From: Arenibacter echinorum
GTDB taxonomy: Bacteria > Bacteroidota > Bacteroidia > Flavobacteriales > Flavobacteriaceae
Reading direction: 5' to 3'
DNA length: 64,000 nucleotides
NCBI RefSeq assembly: GCF_003259375.1
Contig: NZ_QLLN01000001.1
Coordinates: forward strand, 163,360 to 227,359
In this document: in pieces, positions 36,319-45,452 of the stretch
How positions within the stretch are numbered: the first letter of the stretch is position 1
How the letters are laid out: each line of letters begins with the position of its first letter
The notes under the pieces: generated by a model
Databases searched by the model: none
The model's input: only the letters and a program-made list of their open reading frames with translations
Told to the model about the DNA's origin: nothing
Translations under genes and position numbers: made by a program

Positions 36319-36987
36319 TTAGTTTCTTAGTTTTATAATAGATCCTAATGTTTCGCGAACGGTATTTTCAAGTCCAACAAAATCCCCATTGGTTAATATT
36401 TCTTTACTGATAAGTTGGGAACCCAGTCCTACGCAGGTTACACCGGCATCAAACCATGCTTTTAAGTTGGAAACTTCAGTAGTGACCCCTCCAGTGGGCA
36501 TAATACTTGTCCAAGGTTGTGGGCCCTTAATGGCCTTTACAAAGGAAGGGCCGTAGGTAGCTCCGGGAAATAATTTTACAATTTCGCAACCCAATTCCTC
36601 GGCATTGTTAATTTCGGTGAGGGAACCACAGCCTGGAGACCAAAGGACTTTTCTTCTGTTACAGGCGATGGCAATATCTTCCCTTAGGGACGGGGTTACT
36701 ATAAAATTGGCCCCCATCTGCATATATAAAGATGCTGCGGCTGCGTCGGTAATGGAACCTACCCCGAGTATCATGCCCTGAAGTTCCTTGATGGCGAATT
36801 TGTTGAGTGCAGAAAATACTTCGAAGGCGAAGTCGCCCCTTGCGGTAAATTCCATCAATCTGGCACCCCCGTCATAGCAGGCCTTTAATACCTTCTTGCC
36901 CAATGCAATGTCCGAATGGTAGAATAAAGGTACCATTCCGGTTTCCTTCATTACTGTTGCTACTTCTATTCTTGTGTATTTTGCCAT
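36319..36987 (-). CDS. eda: KDPG / 4-hydroxy-2-oxoglutarate aldolase
   Basis: Eda splits 2-keto-3-deoxy-6-phosphogluconate to pyruvate and glyceraldehyde-3-phosphate, the last step of uronate breakdown. The 222-residue TIM barrel has the catalytic Glu46 in 'ARLMEFTARGD', the Schiff-base Lys138 in 'EIVKLFPG', the substrate loops 'GVGSITD' and 'VTPSL', and the phosphate-binding 'MPTGGVT'. Length and motifs fit class I KDPG aldolases. It is the first gene of a two-gene operon with the Nramp-like permease and lies downstream of the SDR/MFS genes, from which a hairpin separates it. Confidence 0.92.
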   Translation of the reverse strand: MAKYTRIEVATVMKETGMVPLFYHSDIALGKKVLKACYDGGARLMEFTARGDFAFEVFSALNKFAIKELQGMILGVGSITDAAAASLYMQMGANFIVTPSLREDIAIACNRRKVLWSPGCGSLTEINNAEELGCEIVKLFPGATYGPSFVKAIKGPQPWTSIMPTGGVTTEVSNLKAWFDAGVTCVGLGSQLISKEILTNGDFVGLENTVRETLGSIIKLRN

Positions 36988-37116
36988 ATAATTATATCAG
37001 TGTTTGGTAGTAATCCAAGTATTGTAATGAACTGTATTCTTTGGCATAGAAAACCAAGTGTTTACACTTCTGGTCGCACGGACCTTGGCTACATATGTAA
37101 TTTGCAAATACTAATA

Positions 37117-37155
37117 AATCCGGGAAGAGCTTATTAGTGCATGAATTCCCGGATT
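37117..37155 (-). terminator. Hairpin after the SDR/MFS genes
   Basis: AATCCGGGAA (37117-37126) pairs with TTCCCGGATT (37146-37155). It lies 35 bases past the SDR stop codon (minus strand). The T-run is weak, so read-through into eda is possible. Confidence 0.55.
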
Positions 37156-37189
37156 TTAATTACTTTTTTACCTATTGTTTTGTATTTTC

Positions 37190-37954
37190 TTAAATTCCTA
37201 AACCTTGTCCACCACCTATTTGGATAGTTTCGGCTGTAAGGAAAGCGGCATCTTTGCCAGCTAAAAATGAAATTACAGATGCTACTTCCTCAGGTTGCCC
37301 TAATCTTCCTAACAAAATATTGTTTTTCCAAGAAGCGAATACTTCTGGCTTAGTGGATTTAATTTCGGTATGGAAAGGGGTGTCAATGGTACCGGGAGAT
37401 ACCGCATTTACTCTAATCCCATATTCGGCAAGGTCTTTGGCCAATGCCCTGGTTATTGCATGGACACCCGCTTTGGATGTTCCATAAATTCCTGCTCCAG
37501 GTCCTCCGGCATTCCAACCGGCAATAGATGTATAATTAATTATAGTAGGAAGATCTCCTTTTTTTAGATAAGGTATGGCAGCTCTTGAAGCGAAAAACAC
37601 TGAATCAAGGTTTAACGCCATTACAAATCGGTAAAATTCAGTTGTCATTTCTTCAAATCTGGATCTTCCGCCAAGTCCACCTGCGTTGTTTACTAGAACA
37701 TCAATTTTCCCATATTTTTTCCCGATCTTATTAATGTTTGCCGTTACTTCGTCTTCCTTGGTAACATCAAATCCGTAATATTCAGCAGTGATGCCTTCCG
37801 CACTAAGCTCTTTAATTCTTTTAGCTCCAGCTTCATTATCGATACCGTTTAGGACAACAGTGTATCCGTCCTTGCCCAATCTTTGTGCCACTGCGAAACC
37901 AATACCCCCTGTTGCTCCTGTTATTACTGCTACTTTTCCTTTTGAATTGCTCAT
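37190..37954 (-). CDS. SDR oxidoreductase, candidate DEH reductase
   Basis: The 254-residue classical SDR has TGATGGIG (about residues 13-20), 'NNAGG' near 90, catalytic Ser in 'YTSIAGW' and Y-x-x-x-K in 'YGTSKAG'. 'IQIGGGQGLGI' ends the protein. In alginate-degrading bacteria an SDR reduces 4-deoxy-L-erythro-5-hexoseulose uronate (DEH) to KDG with NAD(P)H, and such genes lie beside kdgF, the MFS transporter and eda, as here. A second SDR in the same locus (45560-46312) is an alternative for that step, so the exact substrate cannot be fixed. It starts 31 bases after the MFS stop codon and is probably co-transcribed with it. Confidence 0.82.
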   Translation of the reverse strand: MSNSKGKVAVITGATGGIGFAVAQRLGKDGYTVVLNGIDNEAGAKRIKELSAEGITAEYYGFDVTKEDEVTANINKIGKKYGKIDVLVNNAGGLGGRSRFEEMTTEFYRFVMALNLDSVFFASRAAIPYLKKGDLPTIINYTSIAGWNAGGPGAGIYGTSKAGVHAITRALAKDLAEYGIRVNAVSPGTIDTPFHTEIKSTKPEVFASWKNNILLGRLGQPEEVASVISFLAGKDAAFLTAETIQIGGGQGLGI

Positions 37955-37984
37955 GTTATTAATTTTAATCTGTTTTTGTTTAAT

Positions 37985-39286
37985 TTAATTTTTGCTTTTA
38001 AGCGGTTCAATTTTTGGGCATAATATCCATACACTCGCCATAGTTATTATAGCTAATGCTGCACCAATCACAAAGGCTGGTGTATAATTACCACCCGATG
38101 TAAGCCACGGGACTAGTGCTGTTAATCCAAATGCTCCTAGCTTAGCAGCCATTCCTGAAAACCCGGAAAGTGTACCTACTGTTTTTCCGCCAAATAAATC
38201 ACTAGGTAAGGTCTGAACATTTCCAATTGCTGTTTGGAAACCAAATAAAATAATTGCCATTAGTAACACCGCGATTTCAGGGCCTCCCGGATTGGCCATC
38301 GCAAGTAAGGCAGGTAACATAATGACACATCCAAGTGTGATTACGAACTTACGTGTTTTGTTCACTGTCCAACCTACTTTAATACGGTTTTGGGCTAGTA
38401 GTCCTCCAAACCAAGCTCCGATCATAGCCCCTACATAAGGTACCCAAGCATAAAAACCGATTGATTTTACATCCATTCCATAAACTTCGTTTAAGTAAAT
38501 GGGTATCCAAAAAACGAACAACCACCAAATCGGGTCGAGAGCAGCAGATGCAAGGATAACTCCCCAACTTTCTCTATGCTTTAGCATCTTACTAGTAGTA
38601 GGATTGTAACCTTCATCAAAATCCCCATCCTCATCTAAATCTTGGTTCTTCTGTCCAGTTAAGATGTATTCGCGTTCTTCATCTGTTATCCATGGGTGCT
38701 TTTTTGGTGGGGATTTCACTAAGATCCACCATGGAATAAGCCATAATAGCCCTACTACACCTACCAATATGAAAATATATTGCCAGTTGAAATAGACAGA
38801 TAATATTCCGATCGTGGGGAAGGCAATAATTCCTCCGATAGCTGCCCCTGAATTGAATAACCCCTGTGCAAATGCCCGTTCCTTTGTTGGAAACCATTCT
38901 GCATTTCCTTTTGCTGCTCCCGGCCAGTTTCCAGCTTCTGATATCCCTAACAAAGAGCGGAAAATACTAAGACTTACCACTCCCTTTGCAAAAGCATGCA
39001 TTGCGGTTGCAATTGACCAAAAACCAATAGATAGTGTAAACCCTATCCTTGTGCCCAGTTTGTCGAAAATTTTGCCGAATATAGCTTGCCCAAAAGCATA
39101 GGAAAATATGAATATGGTAGAGATTATTGCATAAATTCCTTTTCGTTCATCAGGCGTCTTTTCAGGATATAGATCCGCAGCAATATCAGGCCAAAGAACA
39201 GGTAGGGCTTGGCGATCTATATAATTGATAACTGTGGCTAAGGCGATGAGCCCAATAATCCACCATCTTAATCCTTTAATTTTCAT
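37985..39286 (-). CDS. MFS transporter, hexuronate (ExuT) type
   Basis: The 433-residue protein has 12 predicted membrane segments and belongs to the anion:cation symporter branch of the major facilitator family: 'IIGLIALATVINYIDRQALPVLWPDI' (helix 1), 'FGKIFDKLGTRIGF' (loop 2-3 motif) and 'GISEAGNWPGAAKGNAEWFPTKERAFAQGLFNSGAAIG'. This branch contains the hexuronate importer ExuT and the DEH transporters of alginate degraders. It should carry unsaturated uronate monomers or DEH across the inner membrane. It is followed by an SDR gene; the GntR regulator gene lies 235 bases upstream on the same strand. I see no copy of the TGGTNNACCA operator in that gap. Confidence 0.88.
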   Translation of the reverse strand: MKIKGLRWWIIGLIALATVINYIDRQALPVLWPDIAADLYPEKTPDERKGIYAIISTIFIFSYAFGQAIFGKIFDKLGTRIGFTLSIGFWSIATAMHAFAKGVVSLSIFRSLLGISEAGNWPGAAKGNAEWFPTKERAFAQGLFNSGAAIGGIIAFPTIGILSVYFNWQYIFILVGVVGLLWLIPWWILVKSPPKKHPWITDEEREYILTGQKNQDLDEDGDFDEGYNPTTSKMLKHRESWGVILASAALDPIWWLFVFWIPIYLNEVYGMDVKSIGFYAWVPYVGAMIGAWFGGLLAQNRIKVGWTVNKTRKFVITLGCVIMLPALLAMANPGGPEIAVLLMAIILFGFQTAIGNVQTLPSDLFGGKTVGTLSGFSGMAAKLGAFGLTALVPWLTSGGNYTPAFVIGAALAIITMASVWILCPKIEPLKSKN

Positions 39287-39521
39287 AGTATTTTGCTTTG
39301 GTTTGTATTATTGTTGCTATGTAATTTATAGGCGATAGAAGGTATGCGGACCAATTGTCCGTGCTCTTTTAATACTTGAATTAGGGCTGAAAATTTTGGG
39401 AGTATTTAAATTGTAATTTAAATATTACGCAATTTCATGGTATTATTCTAAGTATTAATTCCCTTCAGATTATTTTTTTAAAAGCGATAAAAATGTGCGT
39501 TTTTATAACTTTTAATTTTTC

Positions 39522-40229
39522 TCAATCCGGAATGTTGTAACAATATTGATATAGCATTTTAAAATGTACCTTCATTTTTTCCTTTGCCAATTGGGGGTCC
39601 TGTTTCTTTATCGCTTCATAAATATCCCTGTGCTCTTGAATTCCTATAAATGCTATATTCTTGTCGCAAACGTGATATTTGGTAAAGTTGGTAATGATCT
39701 CCGGTGTTATGGTCAGCATGAATGTATTAATGGTACTATTCCCACTTGCCTTGGCTATTGCCAAATGGAACAAGAGATCTTCCTGCACCGCATCTTCCCC
39801 GTTCATTACTTTTGTAGCATAAGCCTCCAAAGCCTCCTCTATTTCTTTCAATTCTTCCTTGGATCTTCTCAAGGCCGCCAATCTAACGGTTTTTAGCTCC
39901 AAAAGTATCCTTGTCTCCACCAAGGATTTGAAATCTGGTTTTTCCAATCTAAGAATATCAGTGATCATTCCATTCAATGCCACGGAGCCAATATCGGCAA
40001 CAAAGGTACCGCTCTGCGGCTTTGACTTTAACAGGCCATAGAACTCCAAGGTCTGTATGGCTTCCCTTACACTGCTTCTGCTCACTCCAAAATTTTCGGA
40101 AAGCTTTCTTTCCGAGGGTAATTTGTCCCCTGGCTCCAGGTTCTTGTAATTTATATAATCCCTGATCTTGGATATAATTTCTTTCTGAATTGCGTCGTTT
40201 TCGTTTTTCGGGAGAATTTCTATTTTCAT
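39522..40229 (-). CDS. GntR/FadR-family transcriptional regulator of the alginate locus
   Basis: The likely start is the ATG at 40229 (235 residues); a longer frame reaches 40295 but runs through the operator and promoter. Residues about 10-80 form a winged-helix domain ('GDKLPSERKLSENFGVSRSSVREAIQTLEFYGLLKSK'), and residues about 95-230 an FCD effector domain ('DLLFHLAIAKASGN', 'HRDIYEAI', a closing 'KVHF'), as in FadR, UxuR and ExuR. FCD domains bind small acids through a metal. Two operator copies precede it (40253-40275), and identical ones occur at three other promoters of the locus, so it probably represses all of them until a uronate intermediate such as KDG binds. Confidence 0.9.
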   Translation of the reverse strand: MKIEILPKNENDAIQKEIISKIRDYINYKNLEPGDKLPSERKLSENFGVSRSSVREAIQTLEFYGLLKSKPQSGTFVADIGSVALNGMITDILRLEKPDFKSLVETRILLELKTVRLAALRRSKEELKEIEEALEAYATKVMNGEDAVQEDLLFHLAIAKASGNSTINTFMLTITPEIITNFTKYHVCDKNIAFIGIQEHRDIYEAIKKQDPQLAKEKMKVHFKMLYQYCYNIPD

Positions 40230-40252
40230 GCTAATCTTGCTATTTCTTAAAT

Positions 40253-40281
40253 TGGTTAACCAGATTGGTTTGTCAAATTTA
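40253..40281 (-). promoter_or_regulatory. Operator and -7 element of the GntR gene
   Basis: TGGTTAACCA at 40253-40262 and the decayed copy TGGTTTGTCA at 40266-40275 are 13 bp apart. On the minus strand the -7 element TAAATTTG (40281-40274) overlaps the decayed copy by 2 bases. The weaker second site would suit mild autoregulation. No good -33 element is seen. Confidence 0.75.
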
Positions 40282-40356
40282 GGTATAAAAGGCAATCGAG
40301 AAAAATATTACCTAATTATAATTCCAGCTTTGTTGCATTAACGTTACGATAATAAA

Positions 40357-40388
40357 AATTTACTGGCCTGACATCAAGCCAGTAAATT
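40357..40388 (-). terminator. susCD terminator
   Basis: AATTTACTGGC (40357-40367) and GCCAGTAAATT (40378-40388) form a perfect 11-bp stem with a T-rich tail on the minus strand. It lies about 180 bases after the SusD stop codon. Confidence 0.8.
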
Positions 40389-40565
40389 CTAAAACAAAAC
40401 TAACTAAACTACTAATCCTTGATGGGGTGTTCCAAAGCGATTAAGTGCATTTAAACCATTCTTTATTTATTCTTTACCTCCAACTTTTAAAACCGGACTT
40501 TAGCAAATGTTCTTTCATCCTTAATTTGAAGGTAATAAACGACCCTGTAATAATTTTATCTATTG

Positions 40566-41900
40566 TTAATATCCATCATTTTGGGTAATAACTCCATCGC
40601 TAGCAAGAATTTCTGAGTTTGGTATTGGAAACACATAGTAGTTACTACTAATCGTTGCTCCCATTTCTGCATCTACTGTGCCCGTTCTCACCAAATCAAA
40701 CCATCTATGTCCTTCAAGGGCCAACTCCAATCTTCTTTCGTCGGCAATGGCCTGTCTAACGTCGGCTTGTGAGCTTACTGTTCCAGTTAAACTATTTAAA
40801 CCTGCCCTAGTTCGTATAGGATCTAATAATGGAAGTACAGTTGCTGCAGCGGAGCCAGTTTCATTCAGTGCTTCCGCGTGCATTAGAATAACATCGGATA
40901 ACCTCATTTCTATAAAGTCCTGATCAAGAGCTCCAGTATATTTCTTACTACCATTCTGATTATCGGTATCAATAGTAAGCGTCTTTCTTAAATCCGTACC
41001 TCCTCCAGCAGCACTACTGGCGTCAAAAGCGGCCGTTAAGCGCGGATCTAAAGGTGTAAGAGATTTTGTATCTGCCCCGCTAACCCATCCTACAAAGGTG
41101 GTGGCTGATCCATATGCGTTTGGAACTGAAGTTGATAACTGGGTTGCAAAAATAATTTCTGAATTACCGTCTACTACAACGTTGGCATAGTCGCTTTCCA
41201 AACTAATCCCTGCAGCAGCAGCGCCGCTTACAACAGTTCCAAGCGTTGTTGCAGCTTCGGGAAAATTGCCTCTGAACAGATAAACTTTTCCTAGAAAAGC
41301 CTGAGCAGCGATTTTGGTTGCGCGTCCACTACTTAATCCGGAATTGCTCAAACCTGCTATTGCAGCTTGAAAGTCTGGGATTATTACATTATTGTATACG
41401 TCTGCGGCCGGTTGTCTTGCTAAAATGGACAAATCGGATGGACTGGGTGAAGGAGATAAATTCACGGTGACATCACCAAAAACAATCACCAATTTAAAGT
41501 AGGACAAAGCCCTTAAAAATTTGGCCTCCGCTATCTCAGTGGGCTTCGTTGAATTTTCAATGACGTTATTCGCACTTAAGATTGCCTTGTACAAATTGCT
41601 ATAGAAGGGGCGAAAGAATTGCTCCACCAAATCCAAACCTCCTAAATCTGCATTGTAGGTGTCAAAAGCCGTATATGGGCTTTCTAACATCAACATATTG
41701 TCGGCCCTAAAGTCGCCCATCACACCCATTGGTGTTGAACCACCGGTCTGATAGTAATATGCTGCGTTCAAAACAGGTCCATATTCCTCCAAACCACTGG
41801 ATTCAAGTAATAATGGTGGTGTTTGATCCAAATCGTTATCACATGCTGTTGTCAACAACAAGGAAACTAATACTATATAAATAGATTTCATTTTTTTCAT
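40566..41900 (-). CDS. susD-like: SusD/RagB-family glycan-binding lipoprotein
   Basis: The 444-residue protein has a lipoprotein signal (MKKMKSIYIVLVSLLLTTAC; Cys20) and is therefore on the outer-membrane surface after transport. The SusD fold is shown by the helical TPR-like part ('LYKAILSANNVIENS', 'EAKFLRALSYFKLVIVFGDV', 'AQAFLGKVYLFRGNFPEA') and the C-terminal 'LSDVILMHAEALNETG', 'ADERRLELALEGHRWFDLVRTG' and 'VFPIPNSEI'. SusD forms the lid over SusC and hands it oligosaccharides. It begins 10 bases after the susC stop codon, same operon. Given the lyases around it, alginate oligomers are the expected ligand. Confidence 0.95.
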   Translation of the reverse strand: MKKMKSIYIVLVSLLLTTACDNDLDQTPPLLLESSGLEEYGPVLNAAYYYQTGGSTPMGVMGDFRADNMLMLESPYTAFDTYNADLGGLDLVEQFFRPFYSNLYKAILSANNVIENSTKPTEIAEAKFLRALSYFKLVIVFGDVTVNLSPSPSPSDLSILARQPAADVYNNVIIPDFQAAIAGLSNSGLSSGRATKIAAQAFLGKVYLFRGNFPEAATTLGTVVSGAAAAGISLESDYANVVVDGNSEIIFATQLSTSVPNAYGSATTFVGWVSGADTKSLTPLDPRLTAAFDASSAAGGGTDLRKTLTIDTDNQNGSKKYTGALDQDFIEMRLSDVILMHAEALNETGSAAATVLPLLDPIRTRAGLNSLTGTVSSQADVRQAIADERRLELALEGHRWFDLVRTGTVDAEMGATISSNYYVFPIPNSEILASDGVITQNDGY

Positions 41901-41910
41901 GATTTCTTAA

Positions 41911-44900
41911 TTAAAAATTAACATTTATACCCAAAGTGAAACTTTTTACTAGAGGGCTCGCTCCTTCTTGGTATCCGTAAGTGGTTGGACCCGCATAACC
42001 ATCATTTTCAATCTCCACACCTTCGGGGTTAAATGAGGTATAATTGTCTGCCATTATGTACAACAAATTGGTAGCCGCAAGATATATTCTCATAGAACTT
42101 AAGCCAATTTTGTCTGTTAAATCAGAATCAAGTGTATATCCTAAAGTTATATTTCTTAAAGCAGTAAAGGAAGCATCCTGAATACCTGAACCATGAGCAT
42201 TTCTGGTCTCCTGATAAAACTTGCCACTTGCATCGGCAATACCGTCGTCATTGGCATCAAAACTGGACTTTAATCTACCGCCAAATTGTGATTTCCAGTA
42301 AATTGGGTCGATATTGTAAAGTTCTGCTCCTTGGGATCCTTGGAACTGGAACGAGAAATCAAAATTCTTTATGTTCATTGAACTTGAAAGTCCCCAATAG
42401 AAATCCGGTGTTGCGGATCCCAACTTTACATAATCTTCTTCATAGGTAATTTCACCGTCACCGTTTTGGTCCACAACATAATATTCTCCGCTTCCAAATC
42501 CAACGCCTCTTGATGGATCTGACATATGTATCGTTTCAACCTCACCAGTTACTTCGTATCCCCACATTTCACCAATTTCACCTCCTACATAGTTTCTAAA
42601 CTCTGGACCTCTACCACTGGGTCCACCGTAAATTTGCCTAGGCAGTTCGGTCAAATCGCCAAGATTGGTAATTTCTGATTCAGCAGTTGATAAATTGGCG
42701 TTGACATTCCAAGAGAAGTTTTGATTGGTAATTATTTTTGTACTAAGTTCAAACTCCAAACCGGAACTGGTAACATCACCTCGATTAAGTTTTATAGCAG
42801 GTGTCCCAAGAACCTCAGAAACACTTTGATTGATCAACATATCCTGGACATCAGACGTATAGTAATCAACACTAAATCTAATACGGTTACTTACAAAACC
42901 TAAATCAACACCATAGTTGGTCTCTTTATTGGTCTGCCATGTTAAATCTGGGTTTGCTATATCCTCAGGAATTAAAAATCCTGTCCCGAAAGCGGTCGGT
43001 GAGGTACCCAAAATACTTAATGAGTTGTATGAACCTAAGAAAGAAGCAGTTCCTAAAGATCCGGTACTAAACCTAAGTTTAAATAGGCTAAAAGCATCAG
43101 CATCTCCGAAAAAAGATTCATTATGAATATTCCAGCCTAAGGATAATGCTGGGAATACTGCGTATTTTTCATTGGCTCCAAATCGTGAGTCCCCATCCCT
43201 TCTAATGGATGCCGATAGTAGATAACGATCATCAAACGCATAGGCAATTCTTCCAAAAAAACCATTTCTTGACTGAGTCTCATCTATCTCGTTGGTAATC
43301 ACGTCTGCAGGATCAAAAAAATCATAATTTAAAGGCAGACCATATGGTACGTTCGATCCATTGTTTACAATTCCCTTATAATAGGTATTTACAAATTCCA
43401 TTCCCGCCACCGCAGAGATGTCATGTTTCTCAGCAAGTACTTTTGCATAACTCAATGTAGTTGTACTTAAGACGGTAGATTTTTTTATATTGGATATGTC
43501 CAATTCAGTTTGATTGGAACGTTGTTGACCATCTGTCAATATTCCGTGATATTCGTAGGTCTGGGTATCTTCCAAATCTGCTCCGAAAACAGTTTTTAAA
43601 TTTAAACCCTCTATGATTTCATATTGTAAATAAGAACTCACATTCCCAAAATACGTTTTTTTCCATCTTTGTGAATTATCAAATTTAGCCGCAACACCTG
43701 CATCTCCTGTTCCTCCAATACCATTTTGATTTCTACCGTATTGCCAATCGTGAGCTACATCACCAGGTTGCAAATCATAGATGCTTGTAGGATCTAGACC
43801 GATACCTCTATAATCTTGGTCAAATGATCTACCTATGTTATTTCCTGTAAATCCAGAATCGAATAATGCTTGTCTGTTACGATCCAATTGCTGAACGAAA
43901 TCTATTGAGGCTTGCGTATGGTAAATAGGACTAATGCTATATGATCTCAAAAGGTCTCTCATTTCCCAAGGAACAATATCTTGTTTACCATAATAACCAT
44001 TCATACTCAATCCGGCCTTTAACTTTTTACCCAAGTTGGCATCTAGGTTCATACGTCCGTTATATCTTTCATAACCTTGCCCTTTTACTATACCATCAGT
44101 TTTCAAATATCCGAGTGAAGCAAAGGCTTTTAAGTTTTCTGACCCTCCGCTCACACTAAAATCATGATTAGTGGTACTACCATTTTTGAAAAGCCAATCT
44201 TCTATGCTTACAACATCGGGTGCATTAGCGAATGCATCTAGTCTGTAAGCCAATAAACCTGGGTCGGTTTCGGAAAGATCATAAGCACTAGTTTGTAATT
44301 CTTCGGCCCATTCTCCTGCTGTCTTAAGCATTTCTATGTCCTTCACATACTTGCTCGAGGTACTTGCATATGAATTATAATTAAAACTAACTTTTCCTGC
44401 TTTTCCTTTTTTGGTGGTTACCAAAATAACACCATTGGCACCTAAAGAACCATAAATAGCAGCTGAAGCAGCATCTTTTAGCACCTCTAAACTTTCAATA
44501 TCGTTGGGATTAACGGTTGCCAAATTACCTGAAATTGGATAACCATCCACAACAATTAACGGCCCAGAGTCACCCGAAACAGATGAAGCTGCCCTAATTT
44601 GGATCTTAGGATCCGCACCAGGTTCTCCACTTTGATTTTGAATCCGTACCCCGGATAACTTACCTGCAAGAGCATCATCAACACGGGCTACTTGAACAGC
44701 AGCAACTTCATCTCCGCCTACTTTCGCGACCGCTCCGGTAAGATGCGATTTTTTTATAGTACCATATCCAACTACTACTACCTCATCAAGTTGACTTGCA
44801 TCTTCTTGTAGGGTGATATTCAATTGTTCTTGATTTGTAATGGGGATTGATTGGGAAACAAATCCCAAGGACGAAAACTGCAGTACGTCCCCGTTTTTTA

Positions 44901-45093
44901 CCGTAATTTGATAATTTCCATCAAAGTCGGTTGCTGTACCGGTAGTAGTATTGGCAATAATTACATTCACTCCAGGTACTGGGACCTTGGCAGCATCCGT
45001 TACCGTTCCAGACAGCATACGTCCATCCTGGGCAAACAGTGCAATGTTGAATAACAATACTACTGTTAGAATTAAATTAGTTTTGAATTTCAT
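41911..45093 (-). CDS. susC-like: SusC/RagA-family TonB-dependent transporter
   Basis: The 1060-residue outer-membrane transporter has a signal peptide (to about residue 21), a carboxypeptidase-regulatory-like domain (about 25-100; 'LSGTVTDAAKVPVPGVNVIIANTTTGTATDFDGNY'), a TonB box/linker ('LDEVVVVGYGTIKKS'), a plug domain (about 115-225; 'VDDALAGKLSGVRIQNQSG', 'ESLEVLKDAASAAIYGSLGANGVILVTTK') and a 22-strand barrel ending 'FTLGINVNF'. It should import alginate oligosaccharides with TonB energy, together with the SusD protein. The gene has an unusually long leader: the operator-promoter is at 45411-45452, about 340 bases upstream, and a candidate antisense RNA lies in between. Confidence 0.95.
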   Translation of the reverse strand: MKFKTNLILTVVLLFNIALFAQDGRMLSGTVTDAAKVPVPGVNVIIANTTTGTATDFDGNYQITVKNGDVLQFSSLGFVSQSIPITNQEQLNITLQEDASQLDEVVVVGYGTIKKSHLTGAVAKVGGDEVAAVQVARVDDALAGKLSGVRIQNQSGEPGADPKIQIRAASSVSGDSGPLIVVDGYPISGNLATVNPNDIESLEVLKDAASAAIYGSLGANGVILVTTKKGKAGKVSFNYNSYASTSSKYVKDIEMLKTAGEWAEELQTSAYDLSETDPGLLAYRLDAFANAPDVVSIEDWLFKNGSTTNHDFSVSGGSENLKAFASLGYLKTDGIVKGQGYERYNGRMNLDANLGKKLKAGLSMNGYYGKQDIVPWEMRDLLRSYSISPIYHTQASIDFVQQLDRNRQALFDSGFTGNNIGRSFDQDYRGIGLDPTSIYDLQPGDVAHDWQYGRNQNGIGGTGDAGVAAKFDNSQRWKKTYFGNVSSYLQYEIIEGLNLKTVFGADLEDTQTYEYHGILTDGQQRSNQTELDISNIKKSTVLSTTTLSYAKVLAEKHDISAVAGMEFVNTYYKGIVNNGSNVPYGLPLNYDFFDPADVITNEIDETQSRNGFFGRIAYAFDDRYLLSASIRRDGDSRFGANEKYAVFPALSLGWNIHNESFFGDADAFSLFKLRFSTGSLGTASFLGSYNSLSILGTSPTAFGTGFLIPEDIANPDLTWQTNKETNYGVDLGFVSNRIRFSVDYYTSDVQDMLINQSVSEVLGTPAIKLNRGDVTSSGLEFELSTKIITNQNFSWNVNANLSTAESEITNLGDLTELPRQIYGGPSGRGPEFRNYVGGEIGEMWGYEVTGEVETIHMSDPSRGVGFGSGEYYVVDQNGDGEITYEEDYVKLGSATPDFYWGLSSSMNIKNFDFSFQFQGSQGAELYNIDPIYWKSQFGGRLKSSFDANDDGIADASGKFYQETRNAHGSGIQDASFTALRNITLGYTLDSDLTDKIGLSSMRIYLAATNLLYIMADNYTSFNPEGVEIENDGYAGPTTYGYQEGASPLVKSFTLGINVNF

Positions 45094-45255
45094 TAGTGAT
45101 TTAATTAAGTTAGTAACAATTGATTAATAATGGCTTATATGCCATTGGTTCCTATAATGTGATATTGTTCACATTTAATCCTTCAACTTACTTAAACATT
45201 TAGCTGCACTAATATTTAATGAAATTGCTTATTTTTGCAGTAAATATGTTTATAG

Positions 45256-45341
45256 TAATATTTGCATGTTTGGTATTACTTCCCTTCAGAATGAAGTAAT
45301 CTTTTTACAAAAGGATGGGTGTGCGCCCGTCCTTTTTTTTT
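45256..45341 (+). ncRNA. Candidate antisense small RNA opposite the susC leader
   Basis: On the plus strand there is a promoter-like pair: TTG at 45235-45237 and TAATATTTG at 45256-45264 (one base longer than the consensus TAnnTTTG). It is followed by a hairpin ATTACTTC/GAAGTAAT (45275-45300) and a GC-rich terminator hairpin AAGGATGGG/CCCGTCCTT (45311-45334) with nine T (45333-45341). A transcript of about 70-75 bases is implied. No plus-strand gene lies upstream, so the terminator needs this RNA to make sense. It would be fully complementary to the susC mRNA leader. In Bacteroides, antisense RNAs at susC starts (DonS type) repress the operon. The alternative is a structured element of the susC leader itself. 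Confidence 0.5.
45311..45341 (+). terminator. Plus-strand terminator in the susC leader region
   Basis: A 9-bp stem (one G-T pair), loop of six bases, and nine consecutive T on the plus strand. On the minus strand the tail is poor, so it is oriented plus. Confidence 0.75.
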
Positions 45342-45410
45342 GGTCAAATCCTATGGTTTATTTTCGAGTATTTTTCTGTTAACATGGTTCTTAAAGTTTT
45401 TAGTTTCTTT

Positions 45411-45452
45411 TGGTAAACCAAAGTGGTTAACCAGTTTGGTTTACCAAATATA
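45411..45452 (-). promoter_or_regulatory. Triple operator and promoter of susCD
   Basis: Three palindromes occur at an exact 13-bp period: TGGTAAACCA (45411-45420), TGGTTAACCA (45424-45433) and TGGTTTACCA (45437-45446). On the minus strand the -7 element TATATTTG (45452-45445) runs into the last one. The sites therefore cover the start of transcription, as repressor sites do. The -33 element is weak (TTA, 18 bases away). Confidence 0.82.

Noticed and set aside
40230-40295. Upstream start of the GntR gene at 40295
   Set aside because: It would place the operator and -7 element inside the coding region and adds residues unlike the family.
45311-45341. This hairpin as the terminator of the SDR gene that ends at 45560
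   Set aside because: The T-run is on the plus strand, the gene is on the minus strand, and the susCD promoter lies in between.
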